Notes: a model not told the origin generated them from the sequence alone. Shown: positions 1 to 8,823, counted from the stretch's first letter. The stretch: DNA of 64,000 nucleotides from Pseudomonas putida (GCF_025905425.1 NZ_CP109603.1:2826001-2890000); one strand, 5' to 3'. Program-made: numbers and translations.

Positions 1-69
1 TGGTGCCTGGGGGCGGAGTCGAAAATCTACAACTGCACCGTCACCATCATCCGCGGCGTGGCGGTATAG
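1..69 (+). CDS. Aromatic/methylamine dehydrogenase light chain, C-terminal fragment
   Basis: This is a frame open from the window edge to a TAG at 67-69, so only the last 22 residues are visible. The tail has a Trp-Cys pair followed by Tyr-x-Cys-Thr (WCLGAES...YNCTV), which is the ending pattern of tryptophan-tryptophylquinone light chains of methylamine and aromatic amine dehydrogenases, where these cysteines form disulfides. Such enzymes are periplasmic and oxidise primary amines to aldehydes. A small c-type cytochrome starts 4 bases later and a FeaR-type regulator lies nearby, which fits an aromatic amine (tyramine, tryptamine, phenylethylamine) oxidation locus. The fragment is short, so the call is moderate. 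Confidence 0.55.
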   Translation, partial: WCLGAESKIYNCTVTIIRGVAV

Positions 70-73
70 CGCC

Positions 74-592
74 GTGAAGGGTCTGACGGCGCTGTTGATC
101 CTGTGCTTGCTGGTGCCTGTCGCCCAGGCCAGGACCCTGCCCAACCCCAACCAGCGCCCGGCGCCTGGCAACGAGGTGCCACCGGTGCCGATTGCCCAGG
201 CCGGGTACTCGGTACCGGTGAATTACCAGCTGCAGTGCGCCGGCTGCCACCGGGACCACGGCGAAGGCTCGGCGGCCAACGACACACCGCGCATGCAGGG
301 GTTTGTCGGTAACTTTCTGCGGGTGCCGGGCGGGCGCGAGTTTCTGGTGCGGGTGCCGGGGATTTCCCAGTCGGCGCTCAACGATCAGCAGATTGCCGAT
401 TTGCTGAACTGGCTGCTGGCGCGGGATGGGATGGCCGGTAACAGCGCACCCGAGCAATGGCCGCCGTACAGCGGCGAGGAGGTGCACCGGGTGCGCCAGA
501 GCAGCATGCTCAACCTGCCGCATGTGCGGGCCGGGTTGATCGAAGCGATGCAGGCCGAAGGCATTGCCATCAGCGATGGGCTTGGCCACTGA
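74..592 (+). CDS. Periplasmic c-type cytochrome, probably amine dehydrogenase-linked
   Basis: The protein has 172 residues and begins with a GTG codon 4 bases after the upstream stop. Residues 1-19 form a Sec signal peptide ending in AQA. One haem c motif, CAGCH, lies near residue 56-60, followed by the short HRDHGEG segment typical of class I cytochromes. The axial methionine is not obvious; the PRMQGF segment is a candidate. The close spacing to the putative amine dehydrogenase light chain suggests translational coupling and a role as electron acceptor or accessory of that enzyme. The cytochrome call is firm; the partner is inferred from position. Confidence 0.8.
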   Translation: MKGLTALLILCLLVPVAQARTLPNPNQRPAPGNEVPPVPIAQAGYSVPVNYQLQCAGCHRDHGEGSAANDTPRMQGFVGNFLRVPGGREFLVRVPGISQSALNDQQIADLLNWLLARDGMAGNSAPEQWPPYSGEEVHRVRQSSMLNLPHVRAGLIEAMQAEGIAISDGLGH

Positions 593-614
593 ATCACGCA
601 AGCGTTGTGCCTTC

Positions 615-641
615 AGCCCGCTCTGTCAGCGGGCTTTTTTT
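615..641 (+). terminator. Rho-independent terminator
   Basis: An 8-bp perfect stem (AGCCCGCT / AGCGGGCT) with a 5-base loop is followed at once by a run of seven T. It ends the amine dehydrogenase/cytochrome transcript. Confidence 0.9.
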
Positions 642-693
642 GTTCATCGTGTTAGGGTTCTGGGTGTTCGCCGTAGCATTTTCAGCGCCTGTG

Positions 694-907
694 AGATCGA
701 GCGCCGCCCGCGCGGCGCATCGCGACGCAAGGCCGCTCCCACATTTGTTTCGGGCCAATTATTCCTGTGACATGGGCGCGCGGCCCTTTGGTGCCCACCT
801 TGATATCGAGTCAGACAAACAAGGCGGTCGCGCGCAGATTTCACAGGTCTCACTGGCCCGAAACAAATGTGGGAGCGGCCTTGCGTCGCGCGGGCGGCGC
901 TCGATCT
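694..907. repeat. Composite inverted repeat (BIME-like), copy 1
   Basis: Two arms of about 60 bases, 694-757 and 850-907, are near-perfect inverted repeats. Each carries a GATCGAGCGCCGCCCGCG motif and a GCTCCCACATTTGTTTCGGG motif. They enclose a core with TGATATCGAG and AACAAGGCGGTCGCGCG. The same arms and core recur around 13629-15095 and twice at 22179-22660. No gene is seen in 642-1233 apart from this repeat; the part after 960 is A/T-rich and probably holds the promoter of the next gene. Confidence 0.8.
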
Positions 908-1233
908 ACGCCCCACCTCAAAGCCCAAGACAGGTACTTCGTCGCCCTAACCCGACCTACCTAAGTGCAACATCTGGAAACAACCCTGTGTCAATTGGCT
1001 ACATCGTGGCGCATTTCCGCGCGCTCATTCCACCACTGCCACTGCCAATACACTCATCGACTACAAAAATTAATTCTATTTAAAACAACGAACTAGCAAA
1101 CACCCCCTGCCACACCCCCACCTCTCAGGCTCGCTTTTTGCTTGAATATTCAAGTGAATTTTAATGCTTTAAAGCACCCATCCAAGAGTTCGCCCAAGCG
1201 AACCGTTCCACGTCTTACCGTGCGAGGCCCCCC

Positions 1234-2148
1234 ATGACACCCGCGACCCGTGTTAGCGACGATCACTTCCAGGCCTGGCTGAGCCAGGTCAACGATGCCT
1301 GCGGCCACTTCAACGCCCGCAAGCTCGACGCAGCCTTCGTCGGCCAGCTCGAAAAGTGCCAGGTAGGCCAGATTTCCATGAGCATCGTCGACATGACCCA
1401 CGTCAACCTGTTCCGCAGCGCGCGGGAGATTCGCGCCAGTGGCGCCGACAACTACTACGCCGTATTGCAGATGGCCGGCACCTCGCATATCGAACACCAG
1501 GACGCCCGCATCGAACTGCGGCCCGGCGACCTGACCCTGATCGACGCCAGTGCCCCGCTGGACATGCACTTCCACCAGCGTTCGCGCCAGTTGTCGCTGA
1601 TTTTGCCGCGCACTCAGGTCGAGAGCGGCACCCGTGGCGTCAGCGTGGCGTGTGCCAAACGCATCGAAGCGCAGACCCCCTTGGCCAGCATGGCCCGGCA
1701 AATGATGCTCGAAGCCGGCCGCACCCGGCACATGGCCAACAACGAAAGCCAGGCCGTGCTGGAGGCGCTGATCGCCCTGCTGCGCCCAGCCATCACCCAC
1801 GATTCGGTGCCCGGCAGCCACGAACGGATGTTCCGCAAGGCCCTGGCGGTGATCGATCAGCGCATCACCTGCGAGCGCCTGACGCCTGAGTTCATTGCCC
1901 GCGAAGTAGGCATCTCTATGCGCAGCCTGTACCGCATCTTCGCCAAACACGACCTGGTCATCGCCCAGTACATCCGCAACCGCCGCCTGGACTTCTGCGC
2001 CGAAAGCCTGCGCAATCCGTCGATGGATCAAAAGGTGTCGTCGCTCGGGTATGCCTGGGGGTTTTCCGACTCCAGTTACTTCAGCACCGCGTTCAAAGGC
2101 CGCTTCGGCATGACCCCAGGCGAGTACCGCAAGCGTCACGCCAACTGA
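1234..2148 (+). CDS. feaR: AraC-family activator, FeaR-like
   Basis: The protein has 304 residues, about the length of E. coli FeaR. The N-terminal half carries the FeaR-type ligand/dimer domain (QAWLSQVNDACG near residue 14, GDLTLIDASAP near 97). The C-terminal half is an AraC double HTH with YIRNRRLDFCAESLRN, WGFSDSSYFSTAFKGRFG and TPGEYRKR, all very close to FeaR as I recall it. FeaR activates aromatic amine oxidase and phenylacetaldehyde dehydrogenase genes in response to aromatic amines or aldehydes. Its position beside amine dehydrogenase remnants and an iac cluster suggests control of tryptamine or phenylethylamine use. No feaB-type aldehyde dehydrogenase is visible in the window. Confidence 0.85.
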   Translation: MTPATRVSDDHFQAWLSQVNDACGHFNARKLDAAFVGQLEKCQVGQISMSIVDMTHVNLFRSAREIRASGADNYYAVLQMAGTSHIEHQDARIELRPGDLTLIDASAPLDMHFHQRSRQLSLILPRTQVESGTRGVSVACAKRIEAQTPLASMARQMMLEAGRTRHMANNESQAVLEALIALLRPAITHDSVPGSHERMFRKALAVIDQRITCERLTPEFIAREVGISMRSLYRIFAKHDLVIAQYIRNRRLDFCAESLRNPSMDQKVSSLGYAWGFSDSSYFSTAFKGRFGMTPGEYRKRHAN

Positions 2149-2263
2149 CAAGCCCAGCAAACAGCCTGGCAGGCACAACAAAACCTGCCCGCCCGCACTC
2201 GCACACAATCGAGGCGAACACCAACAAGAAGCAGCCCGGCGCTGCCCTACCCAGGAACCGTGC

Positions 2264-2665
2264 GTGATGTCGACCGTCGTATCCAGCAAGTTCGTAATGC
2301 CCTTTCTGCTCGCCGTGCTGGCCAGCCCGCTGGCCCAGGCCGAAGATTGTGCAGCCCCGCAACGCCAGCAGGGCGAACAGGTCTTCGCGCGCGACTGCGC
2401 GGCGTGCCACTCGGCGCAAAAGGATGGCCCGGTGATGATGGGCCCCAACCTGCACGATGTGCTGGGCCGTACCCCCGGCACCGTACCAGGGGCCAATTAC
2501 TCTCAGGCCATGAAAACCCGCCAGGCGGCCTGGACGGCGCAAACCATCGGCGCCTTCATCGCGCAGCCACAAGCCGAGGTACCCGGCACCTACATGCCTT
2601 ATGCAGGGTTGCCGGACGCTGGTGAGCGCCAGTCGGTGACGTGTTTCCTCGCCGGTCTCAAGTAA
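2264..2665 (+). CDS. Class I cytochrome c, periplasmic
   Basis: The protein has 133 residues. Start codons GTG (2264) and ATG (2267) are adjacent; an AGGA 8 bases upstream favours the first. A signal peptide ends around SPLAQA. The haem motif is CAACHS, followed by GPNLHDVLGRTPG, the usual helix-loop of mitochondrial-type cytochrome c, and the sixth ligand is likely in TYMPYAGLP. This fold commonly passes electrons from periplasmic dehydrogenases to terminal oxidases. It sits between feaR and the iac cluster and is followed by a strong terminator, so it is probably an electron acceptor of the amine dehydrogenase locus. Confidence 0.85.
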   Translation: MMSTVVSSKFVMPFLLAVLASPLAQAEDCAAPQRQQGEQVFARDCAACHSAQKDGPVMMGPNLHDVLGRTPGTVPGANYSQAMKTRQAAWTAQTIGAFIAQPQAEVPGTYMPYAGLPDAGERQSVTCFLAGLK

Positions 2666-2678
2666 CGACCCTCCCCCA

Positions 2679-2703
2679 AGAAGGCCCCGCAATGGGGCCT
2701 TCT
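2679..2703 (+). terminator. Hairpin terminator
   Basis: A 10-bp perfect stem (AGAAGGCCCC / GGGGCCTTCT) with a 5-base loop lies 13 bases after the cytochrome stop codon. The T-run is weak (GCGTTTC follows). Confidence 0.8.
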
Positions 2704-2847
2704 GCGTTTCTATCACCCGCCCAATCAGCTTGGCACAACGCCAAAGTCAACTGGCAGCCAGGGCAAAAGCCCGGGTCTGGGCTTGCTTCATGATCACTGG
2801 CACGTCTTCGGAACTTCTGCCAAAACCATGACAAAGGAAGCCAGACC

Positions 2848-4167
2848 ATGCACCACCGCCCATTCCGTCTAACCTTGGCCGCACTCCTGGCCGGGGCTTC
2901 GATGGGTGCGTCCGCGCACGAACTGTACAGCGATGCCGAACGCCATCTGAACGCCAATGTGGAAGCCGTGTTCGGTGCATTCCACAGCGAGCGCAGCTAC
3001 GCCATCGCCCGCGACCAACCCGGCTCCACCTCGTGGCGGGAGGGCTACATCAAATACGGTCTGAGCGCCGACCAGGCCCTGGGCAGCGTCGGTTCGTTGT
3101 ATGGCGCCTTTGCCATGCTCAGCTCGGCGACCTGGGGCGACGGTGACGCTGCCGGCTTCAGCGATGGCAGTGAGCGCACCAGCAAGATCGAGGATGCCTA
3201 CCTGGGCTGGAAGTCCGGCAACCTGGTTCCGATGCTGGGCGAGGACGGTATCGACCTGTCGTTCGGCAAACAGATGATCGCCGTGGGCGATGGTTTTTTG
3301 CTTCAGGGTGACTCGCTGAACGTTGGCCATGGCCTTGCCGATGGGCAGTTCAACCGGGGCGGCGCCTACTACCTGGCGGCGCGCAAGAGCTTCGACAAGA
3401 CCGCCGTACTGCGCCTGGGCGGCAGCAGCGGCTGGCGCGGCGACCTGATGTGGCTGCAGTCGGACAACCGCGCCCAGGCCAACACCGAACTGCACGTGGC
3501 CACCCTTGAGCACGTGGCGGACGCCGGCACCGTCGGCCTGACCTATATCGGCACCACCCATGTCGACGAGCAGTACGCCTCACCGCTGCAACTGGAACGC
3601 GATGGCATGAAGACCTACAGCCTTCGTGGCCAGGGCAATGCCGGGGTAGACAACCTGTTCCTGTCCGGGGAATACGCCAAGCAGGACAAGCCCCATACCG
3701 CCACCGAGGATGCCTGGTACCTGGAAGCCGGCTGGACCTTCGTCGACCTGCCTTGGCAGCCGAACCTGAGCTACCGCTACAGCCGCTTTTCAGAGCAGTA
3801 CGACACGCTGTTCTATGGCCTCGGCCGTGGCTTGGGTACGTGGTTCCAGGGTGAAGTGGCAGGCAACTACGCCGGGCCGTTCAACAGCAATGCGCGGGTG
3901 CAGAAGGTCGGCCTGGTGGTCAGCCCGACGCCGACGCTGAACCTTGGGGTGATGGGGTTTCATTTCGACACTATCGACCGCAGCCTGGGCAATGTGGATG
4001 GGCGTGAGGTGGATCTCTATGCCGAGTGGACGATCAATGAGCATCTGATGATCGTGCCGTTGGTGGGGTTGTACCAGCCGGATCGCAGCGTGGCGCAAGG
4101 GGGGACGCAGTTGGGCAATAACCACGACAACCTGTATGGCCAGGTGGTGTTCGTCAGTACCTTTTGA
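2848..4167 (+). CDS. Outer-membrane beta-barrel protein, porin-like
   Basis: The protein has 439 residues with a signal peptide cut after GASMGASA. The mature chain shows alternating short amphipathic strands and ends in a terminal phenylalanine (VFVSTF), the classic beta-barrel assembly signal. It is not an OprD-type sequence; it is nearer to the alginate-export/uncharacterised porin group. It converges on iacI across a shared hairpin, and its position next to the IAA genes suggests a substrate channel, but this is only context. An RBS-like AAAGGAAG lies upstream of the ATG. Confidence 0.75.
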   Translation: MHHRPFRLTLAALLAGASMGASAHELYSDAERHLNANVEAVFGAFHSERSYAIARDQPGSTSWREGYIKYGLSADQALGSVGSLYGAFAMLSSATWGDGDAAGFSDGSERTSKIEDAYLGWKSGNLVPMLGEDGIDLSFGKQMIAVGDGFLLQGDSLNVGHGLADGQFNRGGAYYLAARKSFDKTAVLRLGGSSGWRGDLMWLQSDNRAQANTELHVATLEHVADAGTVGLTYIGTTHVDEQYASPLQLERDGMKTYSLRGQGNAGVDNLFLSGEYAKQDKPHTATEDAWYLEAGWTFVDLPWQPNLSYRYSRFSEQYDTLFYGLGRGLGTWFQGEVAGNYAGPFNSNARVQKVGLVVSPTPTLNLGVMGFHFDTIDRSLGNVDGREVDLYAEWTINEHLMIVPLVGLYQPDRSVAQGGTQLGNNHDNLYGQVVFVSTF

Positions 4168-4177
4168 GCTGCAGGCA

Positions 4178-4200
4178 CTGGGGCTGCTTTGCAGCCCCAG
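4178..4200. terminator. Bidirectional hairpin between porin gene and iacI
   Basis: A 10-bp perfect stem (CTGGGGCTGC / GCAGCCCCAG) with a TTT loop lies between two convergent genes. T-rich tracts are absent, so strength is uncertain. Confidence 0.65.
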
Positions 4201-4209
4201 CAACAGTGA

Positions 4210-4722
4210 CTACCGCTCAGGCACCGGCAACGGCGCCTCACTGTTCCACGCCGATACCGGCCGGCTGAACAGGTTCTCGGTCTGGAAATGCGCCATGCGC
4301 CACTGGCCCTCTTCCAACGCAAAGCGCACGGTCAGCCGGGCTGCATTGAGGTGCGAAGCGCCGTCGGCAAAGGTGCTGGTCTGCAACATCACCCAGCGCC
4401 CGAGCCCTTCCTCACCCACCACCTCGATGACCTCACTGGTCAAAAAGTGCACATTCAAGGCAAAGTGCGCCGGGGTTTTCATGTAGGTGGCGAACATCGC
4501 CCGGATCGCTTCGCGCCCGCGGTAGCCGCCAAAGCTCTCGGCGTACTTGGCGCCCTTGCCTTCCCATACCGCGTCACGGCAAAACAGCTGCGCCAGTTCA
4601 TTGAGCGGGGAACTGGCATCGAGTTGGTCGCACAGCTCCATGTAGCGGTTGATGCAGACGCGGATGGCCTGCTGGTGTTCAAAGCTGAGCAGGCGGGCCT
4701 GGAGCTCGAGGATATCGGTCAT
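4210..4722 (-). CDS. iacI: SnoaL-like protein of the IAA cluster, IacI
   Basis: The product has 170 residues from the ATG at 4722 (MTDILELQ); an in-frame ATG at 4755 lies inside iacH and has no better RBS. The sequence fits the NTF2/SnoaL-like cone fold also seen in dioxygenase small subunits: a helix with RVCINRYMELCDQLD, then WEGKGAKYAESFGGYRGREAIRAMF. It is the last gene of the iacH-iacI unit, as in known iac loci. Its biochemical step in IAA catabolism is not settled. Confidence 0.85.
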   Translation of the reverse strand: MTDILELQARLLSFEHQQAIRVCINRYMELCDQLDASSPLNELAQLFCRDAVWEGKGAKYAESFGGYRGREAIRAMFATYMKTPAHFALNVHFLTSEVIEVVGEEGLGRWVMLQTSTFADGASHLNAARLTVRFALEEGQWRMAHFQTENLFSRPVSAWNSEAPLPVPER

Positions 4723-4735
4723 CGCAATCGTGGCC

Positions 4736-5860
4736 TCAGTGATCGTTGCCGGCATACAGGTTCAGCAGCAGGCGTTCGGCCACCGCCAACAGTTTTTCGT
4801 CGGCGCCTTTGGCCGCCACCAGTTGCAGGCCAACCGGCAAACCCGCCTCGCTGCCCAGCGGAATGCTCAACGCCGGGTGCCCCGACAGGTTGAACGGCCG
4901 CACCAGCGAGGTCATGCCCAGCACGGCGCGGGTATCAGCGGCATCTTCCAGGCGCAGCGGAAAGTCCGGCATGGTCGGCAGGGCCAAAACATCGAAGTTG
5001 GCCAGGGCCTGGTCGACTTCCTCGGTAAACCGCTGACGCACCTGCTCAGCCTCAGCCAACGCCGTATCCGTGGTCTCCCCGGCTGCCGCCAGGCGCCCGG
5101 CGATATCGCTGCCGACCCTGCCGGTTTGCAGCAGATGGCCACAGCCTTCGAATGTCTCGCGGTTGATCACCACCATGCCGGCGTCGTAGGCGGCGCCAAA
5201 GTGCTTGAGTTCGACATTGCCCAAAGGCAGGCCGCTGGCGCTCAGCGCCCCGTGCACCACCTTGTGGATGGCGGCCTCGGCGGTTACCCGCAACACCCCA
5301 ATGCGCGCTTTGGCCGGTACCTGGGCGGGGACGAAGCTGGGGTCGATCATGCTCATGGCGCGTACCAGCATCGGTAAGCTCGCCGCGAACGGGCCGACGC
5401 AATCGAGGCTGGTGCGGGCCGGCATCACGCCGTTACGGCTTACCCGGCCAAACGTTGGCTTAAGCCCGAACACACCACAGCAACAGGCCGGGACACGCAC
5501 CGAGCCGCCGGTGTCCGTGCCCAGGCTGAAATCCGCCAGGCCTGCGGCCACCGCAGCCGCCGAGCCGCTCGACGAGCCACCGGGTATGCGCCCCGGAAAG
5601 CGCGGGTTGGCTGCGGTGCCGGTATAGCGGTTGATCCCGGTGGTGCCGAAAGCCAGTTCGTGCAGGCTGACCTTGCCGGTCAGCCGGGCCCCGGCGGCCA
5701 GCAACTGGCTGACGACGTCGGCATGGCGCTCGGCCAGCGGCGCGTCCTCCAACGCCTGGCTGCTGGCGCGGGTCGCGGTACCGGCGACATCGATGGTGTC
5801 CTTGACCACGACCCGGGGGCCGGTGCCGCCCAGATCAAGGGGTTCTACTATGATTGTCAT
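4736..5860 (-). CDS. iacH: Amidase-signature hydrolase, IacH
   Basis: The product has 374 residues from the ATG at 5860, preceded by AAGAGGG; the open frame extends upstream without support. The amidase signature triad is visible: Lys20 in VVVKDTIDV, a Ser in the GGSSSGSAAAVAAG loop and the nucleophile Ser in TDTGGSVRVPA. Amidase-signature enzymes hydrolyse amide or related C-N bonds. In iac clusters IacH is thought to act on a late ring-opened intermediate. It is transcribed away from iacR, from a promoter region carrying a candidate IacR operator. Confidence 0.88.
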   Translation of the reverse strand: MTIIVEPLDLGGTGPRVVVKDTIDVAGTATRASSQALEDAPLAERHADVVSQLLAAGARLTGKVSLHELAFGTTGINRYTGTAANPRFPGRIPGGSSSGSAAAVAAGLADFSLGTDTGGSVRVPACCCGVFGLKPTFGRVSRNGVMPARTSLDCVGPFAASLPMLVRAMSMIDPSFVPAQVPAKARIGVLRVTAEAAIHKVVHGALSASGLPLGNVELKHFGAAYDAGMVVINRETFEGCGHLLQTGRVGSDIAGRLAAAGETTDTALAEAEQVRQRFTEEVDQALANFDVLALPTMPDFPLRLEDAADTRAVLGMTSLVRPFNLSGHPALSIPLGSEAGLPVGLQLVAAKGADEKLLAVAERLLLNLYAGNDH

Positions 5861-5926
5861 TGTTGTGCAGCCCTCTTTAAGAATGGATGCCGGGCCTTGG
5901 CCCAGCCGACAAAATGCGGGCCAATT

Positions 5927-5951
5927 ACTTGAAATGTCAACTGAATATTCC
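5927..5951. promoter_or_regulatory. Candidate IacR operator in the iacH-iacR intergenic region
   Basis: The sequence TTGAAATGTCAACTGAATAT (5929-5948) and its edges match the site at 12315-12339 upstream of iacA in about 21 of 25 positions. It lies between the divergent iacH and iacR starts, where a MarR repressor would be expected to bind. The match is read directly; binding is inferred. Confidence 0.6.
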
Positions 5952-6034
5952 AGCATTATGCGCCCGCTTTACGGTAGCCAAATGCGCGGAAACGTCTATG
6001 ATGTCGCGACTATTTCCGCACAAGTAGTGAATCG

Positions 6035-6514
6035 ATGAGCAACTCGAAAAACAAAGGCCACAGCCATCACGACCCGGCCAGCGATGAATTTCGCAAGGAA
6101 GATTTCCCCTTCTACTGGCTGGCGCGCGTGCATGGCCGCTACACCCAGAACATGGAACGTCTACTCAAGAAGATCGACCTCGACGTGCCGCGCTGGCGCG
6201 TGCTGTGGATCCTCAATGAGAACGGTGAGTCGAGCATTTCCGAGATTTCCACCCATGCCATCGCCAAGCTGTCGACCATCACCAAGATCGTCTACCGCAT
6301 GAAGGACGACGGGCTGGTCGATACCGCGCCAAGCCCGGAGGACGGGCGCGTGACCCAGGTGCGGATCACCGAGGTCGGCCTGCAGAACATCGAGCGCATG
6401 CAGGACGTGACACGGGATTTGTTCCAGCGCAGTTTCAAAGGGCTGACCGAGGCGCAGGTGCAGCGGCTGAACCGGATGCTGGAAGTGGTGTTTCATAACC
6501 TCGAAACGCCGTGA
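6035..6514 (+). CDS. iacR: MarR-family repressor IacR
   Basis: The product has 159 residues and a MarR winged helix: MERLLKKIDLDVPRWRVLWIL (dimer helix into helix 2), then SISEISTHAIAKLSTITKIVYRMKDDGLV (recognition helix) and a wing with SPEDGRVTQVRIT. IacR is the known repressor of iac genes, relieved by IAA. It is divergent from iacH, with 174 bases between, and faces iacG across a hairpin. No other MarR gene occurs in the window. Confidence 0.88.
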   Translation: MSNSKNKGHSHHDPASDEFRKEDFPFYWLARVHGRYTQNMERLLKKIDLDVPRWRVLWILNENGESSISEISTHAIAKLSTITKIVYRMKDDGLVDTAPSPEDGRVTQVRITEVGLQNIERMQDVTRDLFQRSFKGLTEAQVQRLNRMLEVVFHNLETP

Positions 6515-6519
6515 AACCT

Positions 6520-6538
6520 GGGGCCGCTTTACGGCCCC
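6520..6538. terminator. Hairpin between iacR and iacG
   Basis: A 7-bp stem (GGGGCCG / CGGCCCC) with loop CTTTA separates the convergent ends of iacR and iacG. Confidence 0.6.
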
Positions 6539-6542
6539 GTGT

Positions 6543-7040
6543 TCAGCAAGCCTTCGAAGCCTCGCACACCCGGTGATAGGCCCGGTTGAAATACACCAGC
6601 CCATCGTCCGCGCCGCCATGGCGGATATCCTGGATCTCGCAGTAGAAAATGCTGTGCGAGCCCACCTCATGCACCTGGGCAATGCGGCAGTCGAAGTTCA
6701 CCAACGCCTCCTGCATCACCGGCGCACCGCTTTCCAGCACGGTCCAGTGGGTGGTCGCAAAGCGCTCTTCGGTGCTCAAGTTGCGGTTGGCAAACGCCCC
6801 CGACAGCTCCTGGTGAGTGCCGGCCAGCACGTTCACGCACAGCGCGCCGTTGGCCTTGAATTGCTCGTTGGAATACGAAGCGCGGTTCATGCACACCAGC
6901 AAGGTGGGCGGCGCGTCGGTCACGCTGCACACCGCCGAGGCGGTAAAGCCGAAACGCCCTGCGGGGCCGTCGGTAGTGATGACCGATACGGCGCCACCGA
7001 GCAGTGCCATTGCATTGCGAAACTGGTTTACGTCTACCAT
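6543..7040 (-). CDS. iacG: Flavin reductase IacG
   Basis: The product has 165 residues from the ATG at 7040. The GAGGAG at 7048-7053 is 7 bases from this start but only 1 base from an in-frame ATG at 7046. The sequence matches the HpaC/DIM6-type NAD(P)H:flavin reductases: GGAVSVITTDGPAGRFGFTASAVCSVTDAPPTLLVCMN near the N-terminus, then a GSHSIFYCEI segment. It should supply reduced flavin to the IacA monooxygenase. The gene is the last of the iacABCDEFG transcript and its RBS overlaps the iacF stop, suggesting coupling. Confidence 0.85.
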   Translation of the reverse strand: MVDVNQFRNAMALLGGAVSVITTDGPAGRFGFTASAVCSVTDAPPTLLVCMNRASYSNEQFKANGALCVNVLAGTHQELSGAFANRNLSTEERFATTHWTVLESGAPVMQEALVNFDCRIAQVHEVGSHSIFYCEIQDIRHGGADDGLVYFNRAYHRVCEASKAC

Positions 7041-7051
7041 GGTCATGCTCC

Positions 7052-8011
7052 TCAGATATCCAGCACCAGCTTGTTGGACTTGGCCCGCGAGCAGCACACC
7101 AGAATCTGGTCGTTCGCGGCTTTCTCTTCATCGGTCAGGTACACATCGCGGTGGTCGGGTTCGCCTTCGAGCACCTCGCACATGCACGTCCCGCAAACAC
7201 CCTGCTCGCAGGAAATATCGATCTTGATGCCGACCTGGGCGAGGGCTTCGAGGATGGTCTGCCCCTCGGCCACCTGCACGGTCTTGTTACTGCGCGCCGC
7301 CACCACTTCGAAACCTTGGCCGCTGCCATCGACCTCGACCTGGAAGTACTCCTTGTGGATCTGCTCTTCGGCATAACCCTGCCGACGCGCCCCTTCGATC
7401 ACCCAGTCCATGAAACCGGACGGGCCACAGGTATACAGGTGGGTGCCTTGGCTGGGAGCGCCCAGCACGCCCTCCAGGTTCAGGCGCTGTGCCGGCGCTT
7501 CATCATCGAAGTGGGTCACCACCCGCGCGGCGAACGGCGCCGCCGCCAACGCATCGAGAAACGCACTGCGACTACGCGAGCGCCCGCAATAATGCAGTTC
7601 GAAATTCGCGCCCTTTTGGTACAGGGCGTGGGCCATGGCGATCATCGGCGTAATGCCGATACCGCCCCCCAGCAGGATCGAGCGGCTGGCCTGCGGCGCC
7701 AGCGGGAACAGGTTGCGTGGCGCGCTGATCTGCAGCTCGCGCCCTTCCAGCAACGTCTCGTGCACGCCCACCGAGCCGCCGCGTGACGCAGGGTCTTTCA
7801 GCACGCCCAGGCGATACACCGTGGCATCGGCCGGGTCACTGCACAGCGAGTACTGGCGCACCACGCCGGGCGCGACATGGATATCGACATGCGCGCCCGC
7901 CTCGAAGGCCGGCAACGCTGCGCCGTCGGCACGCCCCAGGTCGAGGACGACCACGTCGGCCCCTTGGATCTCGCGCTTGCGCACGACTACGTTCAACAAT
8001 TGTTCATTCAT
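7052..8011 (-). CDS. iacF: Dioxygenase reductase with plant-type 2Fe-2S, IacF
   Basis: The product has 319 residues. The N-terminal FAD domain carries RQYSLC, followed by an NAD domain with GGGIGITPMIAMA and CGPSGFMDWV. A C-terminal chloroplast-type 2Fe-2S domain has Cys-x4-Cys-x2-Cys (CEQGVCGTC) and a distal Cys near the end. This is the phthalate dioxygenase reductase layout and should feed electrons to the IacC/IacD oxygenase. A second, diverged copy lies at 17008-17967 with the same length and domain order. Confidence 0.9.
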   Translation of the reverse strand: MNEQLLNVVVRKREIQGADVVVLDLGRADGAALPAFEAGAHVDIHVAPGVVRQYSLCSDPADATVYRLGVLKDPASRGGSVGVHETLLEGRELQISAPRNLFPLAPQASRSILLGGGIGITPMIAMAHALYQKGANFELHYCGRSRSRSAFLDALAAAPFAARVVTHFDDEAPAQRLNLEGVLGAPSQGTHLYTCGPSGFMDWVIEGARRQGYAEEQIHKEYFQVEVDGSGQGFEVVAARSNKTVQVAEGQTILEALAQVGIKIDISCEQGVCGTCMCEVLEGEPDHRDVYLTDEEKAANDQILVCCSRAKSNKLVLDI

Positions 8012-8060
8012 GGCCGGTGTCCCGTGTGACGACAGGAGGCGCGCTGCGCCCCCGAAAAAT

Positions 8061-8813
8061 TCAACGCATGAACAGGCCGCCGTTCACATCCCAGGTCGCC
8101 CCGGTGGTGAAGTAGGCCTCGGGCCGCGCCAACTGCACGATCAGGTCGCCCAGGAAACCGGCGTCCCCCAGGCGCTGGACCGGGATGTTCGCCAGCAACC
8201 CTGGCAGGCGTTCGGCAGGCACCGCGGCATGCACCGCCGGCGAATCGATCGGGCCGGGGGCGATGGCGTTGACCGTGACGCCACGGGCCGCGAATTCCTT
8301 GGCGAAGATCTTGGTCAGGGTGACGATCGCGCCCTTGCTCGCCGCGTAGTGGGCGCCGGTCGCGGTGCCACCGTTCTGCCCGGCCAGCGAAGCCATGTTG
8401 ATGATCCGCCCGTAGCCGGCCTCGGCCAGGTGCGCGCCGAACACCTGGCAACCGAGGAACACACTGCGCAGGTTCAGCCCGACTACCGCGTCGAACTCTT
8501 CCGGGCTGATCTGCATCAGCGGCGTGGTCTTGGTCACGGCGGCGTTGTTGACCACCACGTGCAGGGCACCGAAATGCTCCAGCACCTGGGCCAGGGCCTG
8601 CTCGAAATCGGCCTTGCTGGCGACATCGAGCTTGACCGCCAGGGTGCGGCCGCCCTGCCCTGGTTGCCCGTGCAGCAGGTGTTCGGCGCTGGCCTGGGCA
8701 AGTGCCAGGTCTCGGTCCGAGACCACCACGTCAAAGCCTGCGGCAAGCAGTTGCGCGCAGAAGCGCTGGCCCAGGCCCTGGCCGGCGCCGGTTACCAATG
8801 CAACTTGGTTCAT
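8061..8813 (-). CDS. iacE: Short-chain dehydrogenase IacE
   Basis: The product has 250 residues from the ATG at 8813, with GAGGA 8 bases upstream formed at the iacD stop. SDR motifs are the TGAGQGLG cofactor loop, NNAAVT, and a catalytic Tyr-x3-Lys in HYAASKG. IacE is proposed to work with IacA in the early hydroxylation/reduction steps that lead to a dioxindole-3-acetate intermediate. It sits inside the iac operon between iacD and iacF and, unlike iacC, D and F, has no second copy in this window. Confidence 0.88.
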   Translation of the reverse strand: MNQVALVTGAGQGLGQRFCAQLLAAGFDVVVSDRDLALAQASAEHLLHGQPGQGGRTLAVKLDVASKADFEQALAQVLEHFGALHVVVNNAAVTKTTPLMQISPEEFDAVVGLNLRSVFLGCQVFGAHLAEAGYGRIINMASLAGQNGGTATGAHYAASKGAIVTLTKIFAKEFAARGVTVNAIAPGPIDSPAVHAAVPAERLPGLLANIPVQRLGDAGFLGDLIVQLARPEAYFTTGATWDVNGGLFMR

Positions 8814-8823
8814 GGCCGGTTCC

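Noticed and set aside
1150..2496. 448-residue minus-strand frame opposite feaR and the cytochrome
   Set aside because: Shadow frame of GC-rich genes; the plus-strand products have clear family motifs.
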